Shown in pieces: positions 9,499 to 19,159 of a stretch of 64,000 nt of DNA (position 1 is its first letter; each line of letters opens with the position of its first letter). A program made the translations under genes and the position numbers. This DNA comes from Arthonia radiata (Eukaryota > Ascomycota > Arthoniomycetes > Arthoniales > Arthoniaceae). The DNA lies in assembly GCA_002989075.1 (NCBI GenBank), contig PSQN01000002.1:512097-576096 (forward strand), in the 5' to 3' direction. The notes below the pieces were generated by a model. It had not been told where the DNA came from, made no database searches, and saw only the letters and a list, made by a program, of their open reading frames with translations.

Positions 9499-11357
9499 AT
9501 GGCTTCCATCGCGTCTTTCAAGATACCCAAAATCAACAATGAGCCAAACGTAAGATGCAGTATGCGAAGCTACGTCAGAAGGCTAATCACGAATACAGAA
9601 ACACTATACAAAAGGCTCGCCAGATCGACAGGCCCTGGAGAGCGCCCTGAAAGCTCAAAGCGAGCGAGGTCCTGTTCATCCCCCAATAGTTGTAGCTGGC
9701 AAGGAAGTAGGTCAGTCGTTCTTTAACTAGCAGGCTGACGCTGACAGAGGCTAGGTCGACACTCAAAAGACATCCAAACAACTCAATCCATCCAAGCACA
9801 GCGAGGTTGTCGCTAACTACTCCAACGCCAGTGCGGCCCAAGTCAACGATGCCATTCATTCCGCCTTGGAAGCGAAACATGCATGGGAGTCGATGCCCTT
9901 CGCTGACCGCGCTGCTGTCTTTCTTAAGGCCGCTGATTTGATCAGCTCGAAGTATCGGTATGAGCTGATGGCCTACACGATGCGTGGACAGGGAAAGAAC
10001 GCATGGCAAGCGGAGATTGATGCAGCTGCCGAACTATGCGACTTTCTGAGGTGAGAATGCGAAAGCATGGCATGAGGTGGGTGAAGCTGACAGAGACAGG
10101 TTCAATGTCCAGTATGCAGAGGACCTGTATGCACATCAGCCCGTGCATAATGCACCTGGCGTGTGGAAGTAAGCAGTCTCGACAAGACGAGCATGCAGTG
10201 GAAGCTAACGAAAGGCCAGCCGCGTTGAGTACCGACCTCTGGAAGGCTTCGTATACGCCATCACACCCTTTAACTTCTCGGCCATTGCAGGCAACTTACC
10301 CGCAGCACCTGCCTTGATGGGCAACGTGGTGATCTGGAAACCCTCACCTTCCGCTATCGCTTCCAACTGGCTGATCTACAAGATACTCCTGGAAGCTGGT
10401 CTACCTCGTAGTGTCATCCAATTTGTACCTGGCGACGCGGAGGAGGTCACCAAAGCCGTGCTCGACCATCCGAAGTTCTCCGCTCTCCATTACACAGGCA
10501 GTACCGCTGTATTCCGCTCTCTATACGGTAAGATAGCAATGGGTGTCGCAGACTCCAAGTACGAAGGTTATCCCCGCATTGTCGGCGAGACCGGCGGCAA
10601 GAACTTCCATCTCGTCCACCAAAGCGCCACCATCGCCAACGCAGCCATCAACACCGTCCGCGGCGCCTTCGAGTACCAAGGCCAGAAATGCAGCGCGTGC
10701 TCACGCCTCTACGTCGCCAGCTCAATTTGGTCCGAGTTCAAGAAGCAGCTCATCGAACACACGAAGAAGCTCAAAGTCGGACCACCCGAGAACTTCTCAA
10801 ACTTCGTTGGGCCGGTCATCCACGAAGCCGCGTTCAAGCGTCTGTCATCCGCCATCGACAGCGCGGAGAGAGACTCCGACCTCGAACTCCTCGCCGGCGG
10901 TACCCACGACGACAGATTCGGCTACTTCGTCCATCCCACGATCTATGTCACGAAGAACCCACATCATGACCTCATGACGCGCGAGCTCTTCGGACCGATC
11001 CTCTGCGTGTATGTGTACGAAGATGCTAAGCCTACACCGAAGGCGGCGCACGAGTCCATCTGCGAGATCATCAGCAACACCACACCCTACGCTCTCACGG
11101 GCGCAGTCTTTGCGCAGGACCGCAAGATTATCCGGGCGGCCGAGGAGGGTCTGCGCAATGCGGCGGGCAACTTCTACGTCAATGTGAAATGCACCGGCGC
11201 TGTGGTAGGCCAGCAGCCCTTCGGTGGTGCCAGGGCTAGCGGCACGAACGACAAGGCGGGGAGTGCGAACTTGTTGAGCAGGTTCGTGAGCATGCGAGCG
11301 ATCAAGGAGCAGTTCGTGGATGATACAAAGGTGGAGTACCCGAGTAATGAGGTGTGA
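9499..11357 (+). CDS. PUT2: delta-1-pyrroline-5-carboxylate dehydrogenase (553 aa, five exons)
   Basis: A mitochondrial ALDH4-family enzyme. It oxidises glutamate semialdehyde/P5C to glutamate with NAD+, the second step of proline catabolism. Exons 9499-9549, 9599-9706, 9755-10050, 10100-10168 and 10220-11357 join in frame at introns of 48-51 bp. Landmarks are the NAD-binding segment ITPFNFSAIAGNLPAAPALM...WKPS, the glutamate motif GETGGKN, the catalytic Cys in YQGQKCSACSR, and the C-terminal QQPFGGARASGTNDKAG of this subfamily. The length fits the family. Mitochondrial location is known for the family; the short basic N-terminus is compatible with it but weak. No proline oxidase or regulator lies next to it, unlike the Aspergillus prn cluster. 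Confidence 0.96.
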
Positions 11358-11953
11358 GGCGAGCCACTGGCATCACATTCGGCATCGATAATCCCTACAT
11401 ACTACGAGTTCAGACAAAACATGGCGCACGGCGCATGGCATGGGCATCACGATAAAATCTTCTGCACAATAGGGAGCTTTCGAGTATGTGTGGGGACCAC
11501 GACATATTGGGGGCAAGCATGCTGGATTGATGAGGGCAATCAATTCTCCACATGGTTTGCGTGTTGTGTGGACGGAGGAGAGCGCGTTCAGGTCTGGGGT
11601 TCGCCGTACAGGCATCGAGCGGTTACGAAATAAAAGCGTTGAATCGTTTGCTCACGAATACACAATCTATGAGCTTTTGCACTTTTGCGCATCGTATCTA
11701 TCGCAAGTCGCTTGTATTGCTCAGACGCAGGCTCGACATCAAGGTCGCCCCTGAAAGACCCCTGATTCAGTCCGAAAAGTTCGCCAAGACATGACGTGCA
11801 GACGATCGAGGACGCCAATGGTAGAGCTGGTTGTTCAAAGACTGAACAGGATATCAATCTACCAAACGCTCCTCGCTTCTCAGCTTCATATCACAGCGCC
11901 TTCTACATCACAACTCGCAAAAGCGCACGACATTCACTATATTAATCGCGAAT
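11358..11953. other. intergenic, no gene seen
   Basis: This 596-bp stretch lies between P5CDH and the cytochrome b5-like gene. Several overlapping short frames exist in different phases, none with recognisable sequence. The last 80 bp before 11954 are the likely 5' UTR of the downstream gene. Confidence 0.45.
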
Positions 11954-12536
11954 ATGGCGGAGACACAATCCACCGGCGAGCAAGTCGCACCCTCAACCGA
12001 GCAGAAGAAAGGCCGTTTCGAGCCCAAGGTGCCCGTCCAGCTTAAAGAGCCCGTTTACGATCCCATCAGTTCGGAGAAGCTCGCGCAATGTAATGGTGTG
12101 TCCCTCCCGTCACGCCATCTTCTCCCCTTCACCCTATGCATAGTCCTTCGACCCCACCACCCCACCATCCACCTCCCACAAAACCGTACCACCACCACCA
12201 CACCCACCCACCCACCACTCCCACTAACAAACCACACCAGGACTCAACCCCGAAACACCCACCTACGTCGCAATCAAAGGCCTCATTTACGACGTGACAG
12301 GCAATAAAGCCTACGGGCCCGAGGGACCCTACAAGATGTTCGCGGGCAAGGACGCAAGCAGAGCGCTCGGCAAGACGAGCACGAAAGAAGAGGACGTGCT
12401 GCCGGAGTGGGAGGACCTGCCGGAGACGGAGAAGAAGACACTAGACGATTGGGTGATCTTCTTTGGGAAGCGGTACAGTGTTGTGGGTGTGGTGGAGGGG
12501 GCGGGGAATAGAGCGGAGGGTGGGGAAGGGGCTTGA
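11954..12536 (+). CDS. cytochrome b5-like / MAPR-family haem-binding protein (145 aa)
   Basis: Two exons (11954-12095 and 12241-12536) flank a 145-bp intron, the longest in the left part. The product carries the MAPR-type cytochrome b5-like fold: YVAIKGLIYDVTGNKAYGP, then GPYKMFAGKDASRALGKTS, with Tyr rather than paired His residues as expected haem ligands. This matches the Dap1/PGRMC group, which binds haem and supports sterol-synthesis P450s. Yeast Dap1 has an N-terminal membrane segment. Here the first 30 residues are polar (QKKGRFEPKVPVQLKEP), so it is probably a soluble version. That makes a simple Dap1 name uncertain, so I leave the symbol empty. Confidence 0.88.
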
Positions 12537-12809
12537 GGGAGTCCGGGTTGAGTGGCTTGAGCGTAGTGACTCGGAGCGGCGCTTGGATGGGCATGGCGAT
12601 GATTTTATGATACGATTTGGTCCATGAGGAGCGCATATGAGAATGCATGCAAGTGTATATCGAGCAATATCACGAACCCGTCAAAGATGACTGAAGACGT
12701 CAGAAGACTGTTCTTTGATCGTCGCTATGAGCTCGATAAAGTCAAGCTATGCACCATGCTATATCTAGCGCGTCTTGCTGCTCATTTCCCCATTGGAGGG
12801 TAAAACCGC

Positions 12810-13383
12810 TCACAACCCATGCTTGTCACGGAGTTGATCCTGCGGCAAGTTCTCCTCGCCCGGTGGAGGGACCATCTCGTGCGTCGGTGCAGCGCCCTTG
12901 TCCAGCGTGCTCTCGTTGTCACGGGTGTGCTTGTCGTATCGCTGGCTGCCCTTGGCAAGCGAGTTGCCGCCAGAGTAGTGTGTGTGTTTTGCAGAGGTCT
13001 GGCCAGGCATCTGGTCACCAGTGCCGGTGATGACGTCGGAGTTGCCGGCGGGCATGTCGCGTGGGTTGCGGGGCATGTCGGTGGGGTTGTCGGCGACGGC
13101 GGCGGCTGTGATGCATCATTATCAGTATGGGTTCGAGTTTGAATGGATGCGAGCAGGAAGAGAGGGTGACCTACCGTCAGGGCCGCCCATGCCGTCTGCT
13201 GTCTGCTGCGCTTGGTGGGGGTTCGGCACGGATTTGATGGTGTTCATCTTGCCGGCGTCACCGGGGATGGAGGTGCCTTCAGCGGCCATGTCGTTAAGCT
13301 GTGCACTGTCAGCGTTGTTCTTCTGGGAGGCATGATCCACTGGACCGAATACTCACGTCGCCACCTTGCTTTGCGTTAGACAT
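12810..13383 (-). CDS. small hydrophilic disordered protein (148 aa, three exons)
   Basis: Exons 13383-13357, 13298-13175 and 13105-12810 splice cleanly. The first exon encodes only MSNAKQGGD. The protein is rich in Gly, Asp, Asn, Pro and Lys with almost no hydrophobic core, for example RNPRDMPAGNSDVITGTGDQ and KGSQRYDKHTRDNESTLDKG. Such composition recalls stress- or conidiation-related hydrophilic proteins of filamentous fungi, but I do not recognise a named family and assign no function. The splice phases and the conservation-like composition make it a real gene. It is divergent from NOP4, with 316 bp between start codons. Confidence 0.75.
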
Positions 13384-13699
13384 CCTGATGGTGAGTATTA
13401 CGATTGAGTTGGTTCGGACAAGAATGTCAGGGAGGTTTTGGAGCTGGGAAAATATCTCAAAGGCGGCAATGTACTGGTGAGCTGGAAGAACCCGATATTG
13501 GAGAGCACAAGACCGCTTCACTGCAGAATGGCAAGCTGTACAAACGTGGGATGCACATCAGCGTCATTGGAGAGCTTGGGCCTCTTCCGCTGAGCACGAC
13601 GAGTCATTGGACGCTAGCGGCGCGAAATCTTGGCGGAAAGATCTTGACGAAGGGCGTAGGCAGGACGACAACTCCCGTCTTCAACAACTGTACACGATC
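13384..13699. promoter_or_regulatory. shared divergent promoter region (small hydrophilic protein / NOP4)
   Basis: The 316 bp between the two start codons must hold both promoters. The plus-strand frame stays open upstream of the NOP4 ATG as far as 13607, but only from an implausible N-terminus, so I treat that part as 5' UTR. Confidence 0.5.
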
Positions 13700-15967
13700 A
13701 TGGCCAGACGTGGGAAGAGAAAGCTCTCGGAAGCTGCCACTGATCCGCAGCCTATCACGAATGGCACTCGGAATGACGACGATGCGATAGAACCGCCAGC
13801 AAAGCGGACACAAACTCGACGCGAAGTCTTCGTACGTAACCTCGCGTCCACTGTCACAAGCGATGCACTGGTAGATCATTTTTCCGAATCATATCCAATC
13901 AAGCGCGGTTTTGTTGTCACCGATCCGAGCACCAACCAGTGCAAAGGCTATGGCTTCGTCACCTTTGCAGACTCAGATGATGCAGCTCAAGCAGTCACGA
14001 AGTTCCAGAACAGCGCACTGGCTGGACGCAAGATCAAGCTAGAGGTCGCAGAGCCGAGACATCGGGATGTGGATGACACTCTACCTGCTGAGGTCGCTGC
14101 TGCGTCCGGCAGGAATAGAAGCGTGCTAGCACCTGAGGCTGTGGCCGCGAAAGAGAAGAGAAAGGCGCAGTTGGATGCGGAGAAGAACAAGAATGTGGCA
14201 CCACGCCTCATTGTGAGAAACCTGCCTTGGAGTGTCAAGGATGAGAAGGACCTTGAAAGGCTGTTTCTTAGCTTTGGGAAGGTGAAGCAGGTCATCTTGC
14301 CGAAGACAGGGCCGGGCCGGCTGAAGGGCTTTGGGTTCGTGTTGCTGAGAGGTCGCAAGAATGCAGAGAAAGCTGTGCAAGATATGAATGGGAAAGAGAT
14401 TGACGGACGGCAGGTTGCAGTAGATTTCGCAGTCGATAAGGATACCTGGGCGGCTCAAGCTCAGAAAGCGGAGATTGTCGGCGAGGAGAAACAGGACAGC
14501 CCCGCTTTGAATGGCGATGAGGGTGCAATAGACAGTGATGACGCAGAGGACGAAGATGCGTTAGACGGATCAGATATCAGCGAAGCCGAAGGTGGTGGAG
14601 CAGTCGACGGTGCAACGGGCGAGGCCACCGCGGACGGCCACCAATCAGGAGACGATGATGAAGAGGAAGAAGACGAGGACTTGGAAGGCGAGTCCGAAGA
14701 CGCAGCACAAGCAGAAACTTCACCAAATACTTTGTTTGTCCGCAACCTTCCATTCTCTACTACGGACGATCAGCTCAGATCACAATTCTCACAATTTGGA
14801 CCTCTTCGATACGCCCGTACGGTGCTCGATGCCCAGACAGAGCGGCCACGAGGCACAGGCTTCGTTTACTTTTACAAGCCTGACGACGCCAAAGCCTGCC
14901 TCAAGAATGCACCGAAAAACGCCCTGGCTCAGAACACCCAGACAGGATCAAATGCCTTACCGACAGGTCAATCCGTGCTTCAAGATGACAACGCTGACCC
15001 TCTTGGGAAATACACCCTAGATGGCAGAGTTCTCCAGCTAGCGAGAGCAGTCGGCAAGTCTCAAGCCGCACATCTCGCGGATGCGGGGAGGGTCGCTCAC
15101 GAACAGCGTATGAAAGACAAGCGCCGGCTGTATCTACTCAATGAGGGCACCATCTCAACGAAGAGCGCCCTGTACGAATCTCTCACGCCTGCTGAGAAGG
15201 GCATACGCGAAGCCAGCTTCAAGCAACGTAAAGCTCTCATACAGAGCAATCCCTCGTTACACGTCAGCTTGACTCGACTGTCTGTCCGCAACATACCTCG
15301 GACAATCACGTCAAAGTCGCTCAAAGAGCTAGCACGCCAAGCTGTCGTCGGCTTCGCAACCGACGTCAAGCAAGGCAAGCGCGAGAGGCTCTCGAAAGAG
15401 GAGCTCAATCGCGGTGGCGATGAGATGTATCAAGCTGAAAAGCAACGCAAGCTCAGGAAGAGTGGTATCGTCAAGCAAGCCAAGGTCGTTTTCGAGACCG
15501 TGCAAGGTAGCAAAGCGGACGAGAAGGAGGGTGGTGGTCGGAGCAGAGGGTACGGCTTCATCGAGTACTACACGCATAGGTCGGCGCTTATGGGGCTGCG
15601 ATATCTCAACGGTCACGCCGTGGGTTACACTGCAAAGGAACCAGCAACGAAGGGTAAGAGCTTATCTCGCGAAGATCTGCAGGACCGTAAGAAAAGGCTG
15701 ATCGTCGAGTTCGCTATCGACAACGCGCAGGTTGTGCATCGCAGGGCTGATAGAGAGGACAAAGCTAGAGAGCGTGCTCAAGAGCCGGCTACAGGCGCGA
15801 ATGGCACTGCTCCAGTTGAGAAGGTTGAGAAGGGCGCAAAGCCGACTTTGCCTGCTGAATCATCAGAGAAAGCAGAAGCGCCTGATAAAGACCTCGAGAA
15901 GCTGAAGCGACGACAGCAAACCATCGCGCGCAAACGAGCGAAAAGGCGAGGCAAGATCGGACCTTGA
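13700..15967 (+). CDS. NOP4: nucleolar RNA-binding protein Nop4/RBM28 (755 aa, intronless)
   Basis: A 60S ribosome-biogenesis factor that binds pre-rRNA in the nucleolus. The start at 13700 (MARRGKRKLSEAA) fits the basic N-terminus of the family. RRM1 lies at about 42-120 (VFVRNLASTV...KGYGFVTF) and RRM2 at about 169-246 (LIVRNLPWSV...KGFGFVLL). An acidic linker at 270-340 follows (runs of D/E). RRM3 begins near 344 (LFVRNLPFST, GTGFVYF), and a less typical RRM4 begins near 540 (LSVRNIPRTI, GYGFIEY). A very basic tail ends in RRQQTIARKRAKRRGKIGP. Four RRMs with an acidic centre and a basic tail are diagnostic. It is convergent with no gene; a Cys-rich gene follows on the same strand. Confidence 0.95.
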   Translation: MARRGKRKLSEAATDPQPITNGTRNDDDAIEPPAKRTQTRREVFVRNLASTVTSDALVDHFSESYPIKRGFVVTDPSTNQCKGYGFVTFADSDDAAQAVTKFQNSALAGRKIKLEVAEPRHRDVDDTLPAEVAAASGRNRSVLAPEAVAAKEKRKAQLDAEKNKNVAPRLIVRNLPWSVKDEKDLERLFLSFGKVKQVILPKTGPGRLKGFGFVLLRGRKNAEKAVQDMNGKEIDGRQVAVDFAVDKDTWAAQAQKAEIVGEEKQDSPALNGDEGAIDSDDAEDEDALDGSDISEAEGGGAVDGATGEATADGHQSGDDDEEEEDEDLEGESEDAAQAETSPNTLFVRNLPFSTTDDQLRSQFSQFGPLRYARTVLDAQTERPRGTGFVYFYKPDDAKACLKNAPKNALAQNTQTGSNALPTGQSVLQDDNADPLGKYTLDGRVLQLARAVGKSQAAHLADAGRVAHEQRMKDKRRLYLLNEGTISTKSALYESLTPAEKGIREASFKQRKALIQSNPSLHVSLTRLSVRNIPRTITSKSLKELARQAVVGFATDVKQGKRERLSKEELNRGGDEMYQAEKQRKLRKSGIVKQAKVVFETVQGSKADEKEGGGRSRGYGFIEYYTHRSALMGLRYLNGHAVGYTAKEPATKGKSLSREDLQDRKKRLIVEFAIDNAQVVHRRADREDKARERAQEPATGANGTAPVEKVEKGAKPTLPAESSEKAEAPDKDLEKLKRRQQTIARKRAKRRGKIGP

Positions 15968-16198
15968 GCAATCGTCTTGATAGTGCCGAGATAGTGGGTA
16001 AGAGAGAGCAAAACTCATGAGGTGGTGGCAAATACGCAAACGCTGAAACGCAACCCCTCTTTATCATTTCCCATGATCAAAGTGAACCAAACAAATCTCG
16101 CAACAAACTTCCTCTCACTAGCCCACATTCTTCTTCTCTCCCAAAGACTCGTCTCGAACCGCGCAATCTCCAGCCCACGCCCCACCGTCATCACCATC

Positions 16199-16878
16199 AT
16201 GTGCCTCATGAAGGAAGTGACGTACACCGACTGCGGCCATATCGAACAAGAATTCATCTCTTTCTGCCAGCACTACATCGACACCGGCCAACGCTGCAGA
16301 GCCGAGCGGCTGAAGATCAGCGAGGACGACGGGTGTGTTCCCAGACCATATCCTCTCACATAAGTCATGCCTACTGACGGACCTCAAGTGAATGGTGCGG
16401 CGGCCTCTGCGGCGGCTGCGACTCCGACAGGCCGTACAGCAGTCTCAAGGAGCGCACACACAAAGCGAAAGCGAGTCGTACGGCCGCGGCGGCGCTTTCG
16501 GCGGTGGACAAAAAGCAGGAAGAGCAGAGTGAGGACTGTATGAAGTTCAATCTTACGGAAGACTTTTGCGCGGGCGACGAAAATGAAGGCGTGGAGGAAG
16601 AGCTTCCGAGCTCCTACTTGAGGAGAAGGCCGCAGAACGAGTTGGCGAGTGGTGTGCCATGGCATGATGGGAAGGAAGATCGTGATGAAGGGAAGGCGAA
16701 GGAAGCGGCGGCGCAGAGCGGACAGTATCCTGGAAGGCGTGGAGGTGAGGCTGGGGGAAGCGCGTCGGGCAGTGGATTCTTCTCGGAAGAGGATGAGAAG
16801 GGTATGTATGAGTCGTGGGTGCCGGGAGCGAGTAGGAAGGCGGAGGAAGAGAAAGAAGAGAGACGATGGAAAGCCTAG
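16199..16878 (+). CDS. Cys/His-rich small protein, copy A (207 aa, two exons)
   Basis: I start at the ATG at 16199 (MCLMKEVTYTDCGH). Upstream in-frame sequence has only a GTG. A 56-bp intron (16333-16388) separates the Cys-rich N-terminus from EWCGGLCGGCDSD. The N-terminal pattern CGH-x(9)-C-x(9)-C, followed by C-x3-C-x2-C, suggests a small zinc-binding module. The remainder is charged and disordered (Lys/Glu-rich). The pattern T-x-C-G/S-H near the N-terminus is shared with the genes at 16997-17371 and 47153-47635, so I treat it as a diverged member of that family. Function unknown. It has no signal peptide. Confidence 0.65.
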
Positions 16879-16996
16879 TGGCGAGGAATGCGACTGTCAG
16901 TGCAAAGTGTTGATGAACATGCACGCTAATCTCTACTCTCAATATCACTGCAGAACATCCTCCGTCTCTCCCTCTCACTCCAACCCCGCAGCTTTC

Positions 16997-17371
16997 CTAC
17001 AACGGCCTGGCCGGCGGTTCGATACGCCGAAACGTGAACACCGCAATCTCATCAAACCACCCTACCGTATCCGGCCACTCATCGACAGCGTTTCGCTCCT
17101 CTTGAGAAAGCAGCATCCAACCGAAGCGCTTCCGAGGCGAGTGTTTGACCACATTGCGGCATTCAGGACATGCATCTTCCCAATGAGTCTTGGTGTCTGC
17201 GGTCCACGCTTCTTGGTTGCTAGCCGCAGTCAGTCGATGGTCGTTTGTCTGGAAAGGAATCAATTACGGGCAAGATTGAGTGAGAGCCCAGCGCTCCTCG
17301 AGACAGCTGTGAGAGAGCCGTCTGTAGCCGTGGCCGCACCGTGTGAAGGTTGCTACGTCGTAGCCGCACAT
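16997..17371 (-). CDS. Cys-rich small protein, copy B (108 aa, two exons)
   Basis: The start is at 17371 (MCGYDVATFTRCGHGYRRL). A 48-bp intron (17220-17267; donor GTAATT, acceptor CTAG) interrupts a Pro codon in SCP. Exon 2 encodes NQEAWTADTKTHWEDACPEC and then the family core KRFGWMLLSQEERNAVDEW...GWFDE. The Cys residues (CGH...C...C, then C-x2-C) look like a zinc-ribbon arrangement. The core KRFG-[WF]-M-x-L-[ST] and the intron position are shared with the copy at 47153-47635, on the other side of the transposon block. Function unknown. A 340-codon plus-strand frame running across it is a shadow. Confidence 0.7.
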
Positions 17372-18595
17372 TTTGGTGATGGTTGTTGTAGACTTTTGTC
17401 TGGCTCTCTTGATTTTGGGAGGGAGTTGCGGAGCTCTTATATTGTTCAATCTGCGCAATGGGGCGTCGAAGGCTTGACAAACACCAGCCTCAGCCGGAGC
17501 GGCCGCGACTACAGCCTTGACACGACATACGCATTTCCTTTTTCAAAGATACAAGCAGGGCGGTGCCAGGGCACCGAGAGCGATGTGCATCGATTCTATC
17601 AAGCTATTTGGCGTTTGACTAAGGTTCATTCAACTGGTGAGCATTACGCGCGCCGGCTCCAATACTCTTGAGGGCTCAGCCCCTACTAACATACCTGCGT
17701 TGGTTGAAGTTTCACCGCGCCTCGCTATGCGACAGACCTCGCTACTGCTGTGCAAGACGTGCATCTCAGCTTTCGCCTCGCTTCGCAAACCGGAATGGTC
17801 TGGGCGCCCGGCTTGTTTTGCTGAACCTTCATGACGATGTCTTGTATTCGTTGACGATTGCGTGAACCCGCTCAAGGTGTGGATGCCAGATCATCAGGCG
17901 CAGAATGTGTGCCAAAAGCCCGTCATCAGTCCCCAAGCCTTCCTGTCTTGCGAGACCTTGGTTTTCTACAAGCTACCGCGAAGTGAGCTGTAATCAGCAC
18001 GTTTCTTCTCCAGCACAGGAGGCATCGCCGTCAGAACAGGGTGAAGAGAGGTTCTCAATGCTCGAGAGGCGAGATTTTCTGCAATCTCATCTCTGTTGCC
18101 CTTTTGTGGAATGTTTCAGTAACGGTCAGCTCACGTATATGAGGAAGATTGGCATACTGATAAGAGGCAGCTATGAAGCGGTCACAGCACTTCAGCACCA
18201 TTGTCAGGATAGCTAGCGACCCGGAAGGGCACGCTCACAACCAAGGCAGTGTTATGGGCCCACGATACGACCGATGTCCGAAATTCCGAGCACACACGCA
18301 ATGCCAGTGATATCTTCGAAAAAGTCGGATAGACAACGAAAGCTAGCGCAGCAGGTATTTGTAAAGATGAAAACAATTCTCGTTCTTAGCAGAGTCTCTT
18401 CTGTGGTCCTAGCGCGGACGGTAAATAGCAGACTTCATCCTAGTTCTCTTTCGTTGATTGCTACCGCCTACCTATAAAAGGCTTCTCTGCGCTCCATCCT
18501 TCACAAACGAATTCAGAGGTGGTGTAGTATCACTCGAGCTGGAATCCCAGAACTGAATCAGTGAGTCTCGAGAGGAACAATCTAAGCTTGACTGT
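17372..18595. other. intergenic left flank of the transposon block
   Basis: This 1.2 kb has no convincing gene. Short frames on both strands lack domain-like sequence. A TATA-box-like CCTATAAAAGGC lies at about 18,471-18,482, roughly 120 bp before the hAT insertion point. If it is a promoter, its transcript start and any gene would now be cut off by the insertion. GC content is normal up to the target duplication. Confidence 0.45.
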
Positions 18596-18622
18596 GTATA
18601 GAGCAGGGTTCCGATCAAATCA
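18596..18622 (+). repeat. left hAT target duplication (8 bp) plus terminal inverted repeat (19 bp)
   Basis: GTATAGAG at 18596-18603 is followed directly by CAGGGTTCCGATCAAATCA at 18604-18622. Both match the right end perfectly (the repeat in inverted orientation), despite heavy RIP inside the block. Confidence 0.92.
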
Positions 18623-19098
18623 GTGGTAATTAAATCGCTTTAAATTAAAGCCTAAATTAAGTTGATTAAGGCAGCCCCTACTTTAGCCTTAGAGGGATTA
18701 AATTAAGGGGTCGATTTAATTTAAAGGCCTTAAAGTAGAAATATAGGGTAGCTTAAACGTAGCTAGATTATTTTAACAATAGTACTAGTAGATCTGTCTT
18801 ATCTTTCTAATTATAAATATAGTAGTATAGTGTTCTAGAACCTAATATTTATAATATTATTATCGCTATTGGTAATACTTTTAAAACGTACTAATTAGAG
18901 GCTAGGTAGGGTAGACTACTATTTTAAGCTTATCTCTAACTATCTATTAAGTCTAAAACTACCTATTGTTATTGCTAATTACCTACTATCTCTATACTAT
19001 CGATTAGCGCTGTTACGATCTTACTACATCTAGCTAGTATAAGGCTGAGCGCAGCCAGCCTCATTAGAGCATTATATAGAATACCCGATAACTCCAAC

Positions 19099-19123
19099 AT
19101 AGCGACGTCGGCGACGTCGCTAT
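19099..19123. repeat. perfect 12-bp-arm palindrome with one central base
   Basis: The arms ATAGCGACGTCG and CGACGTCGCTAT flank a single G at 19111. The sequence is GC-rich and lies in the left hAT remnant just before the first LTR, contrasting with the AT-rich surroundings. It could be a subterminal transposase-binding palindrome or part of another small element. No function can be shown. Confidence 0.8.
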
Positions 19124-19159
19124 ATCGCAATAGGATCCCGATAGTGCGACAGAGAAGCT

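Noticed and set aside
9587-10009. 140-codon minus-strand frame
   Set aside because: Antisense to exons and introns of the P5CDH gene, with no recognisable motif.
16649-17671. 340-codon plus-strand open frame
   Set aside because: It runs in another phase across the second exon of copy A and antisense through copy B, both of which have family similarity and good splice sites. Its composition (long Arg/Lys runs, then mixed sequence) is that of a shadow frame.
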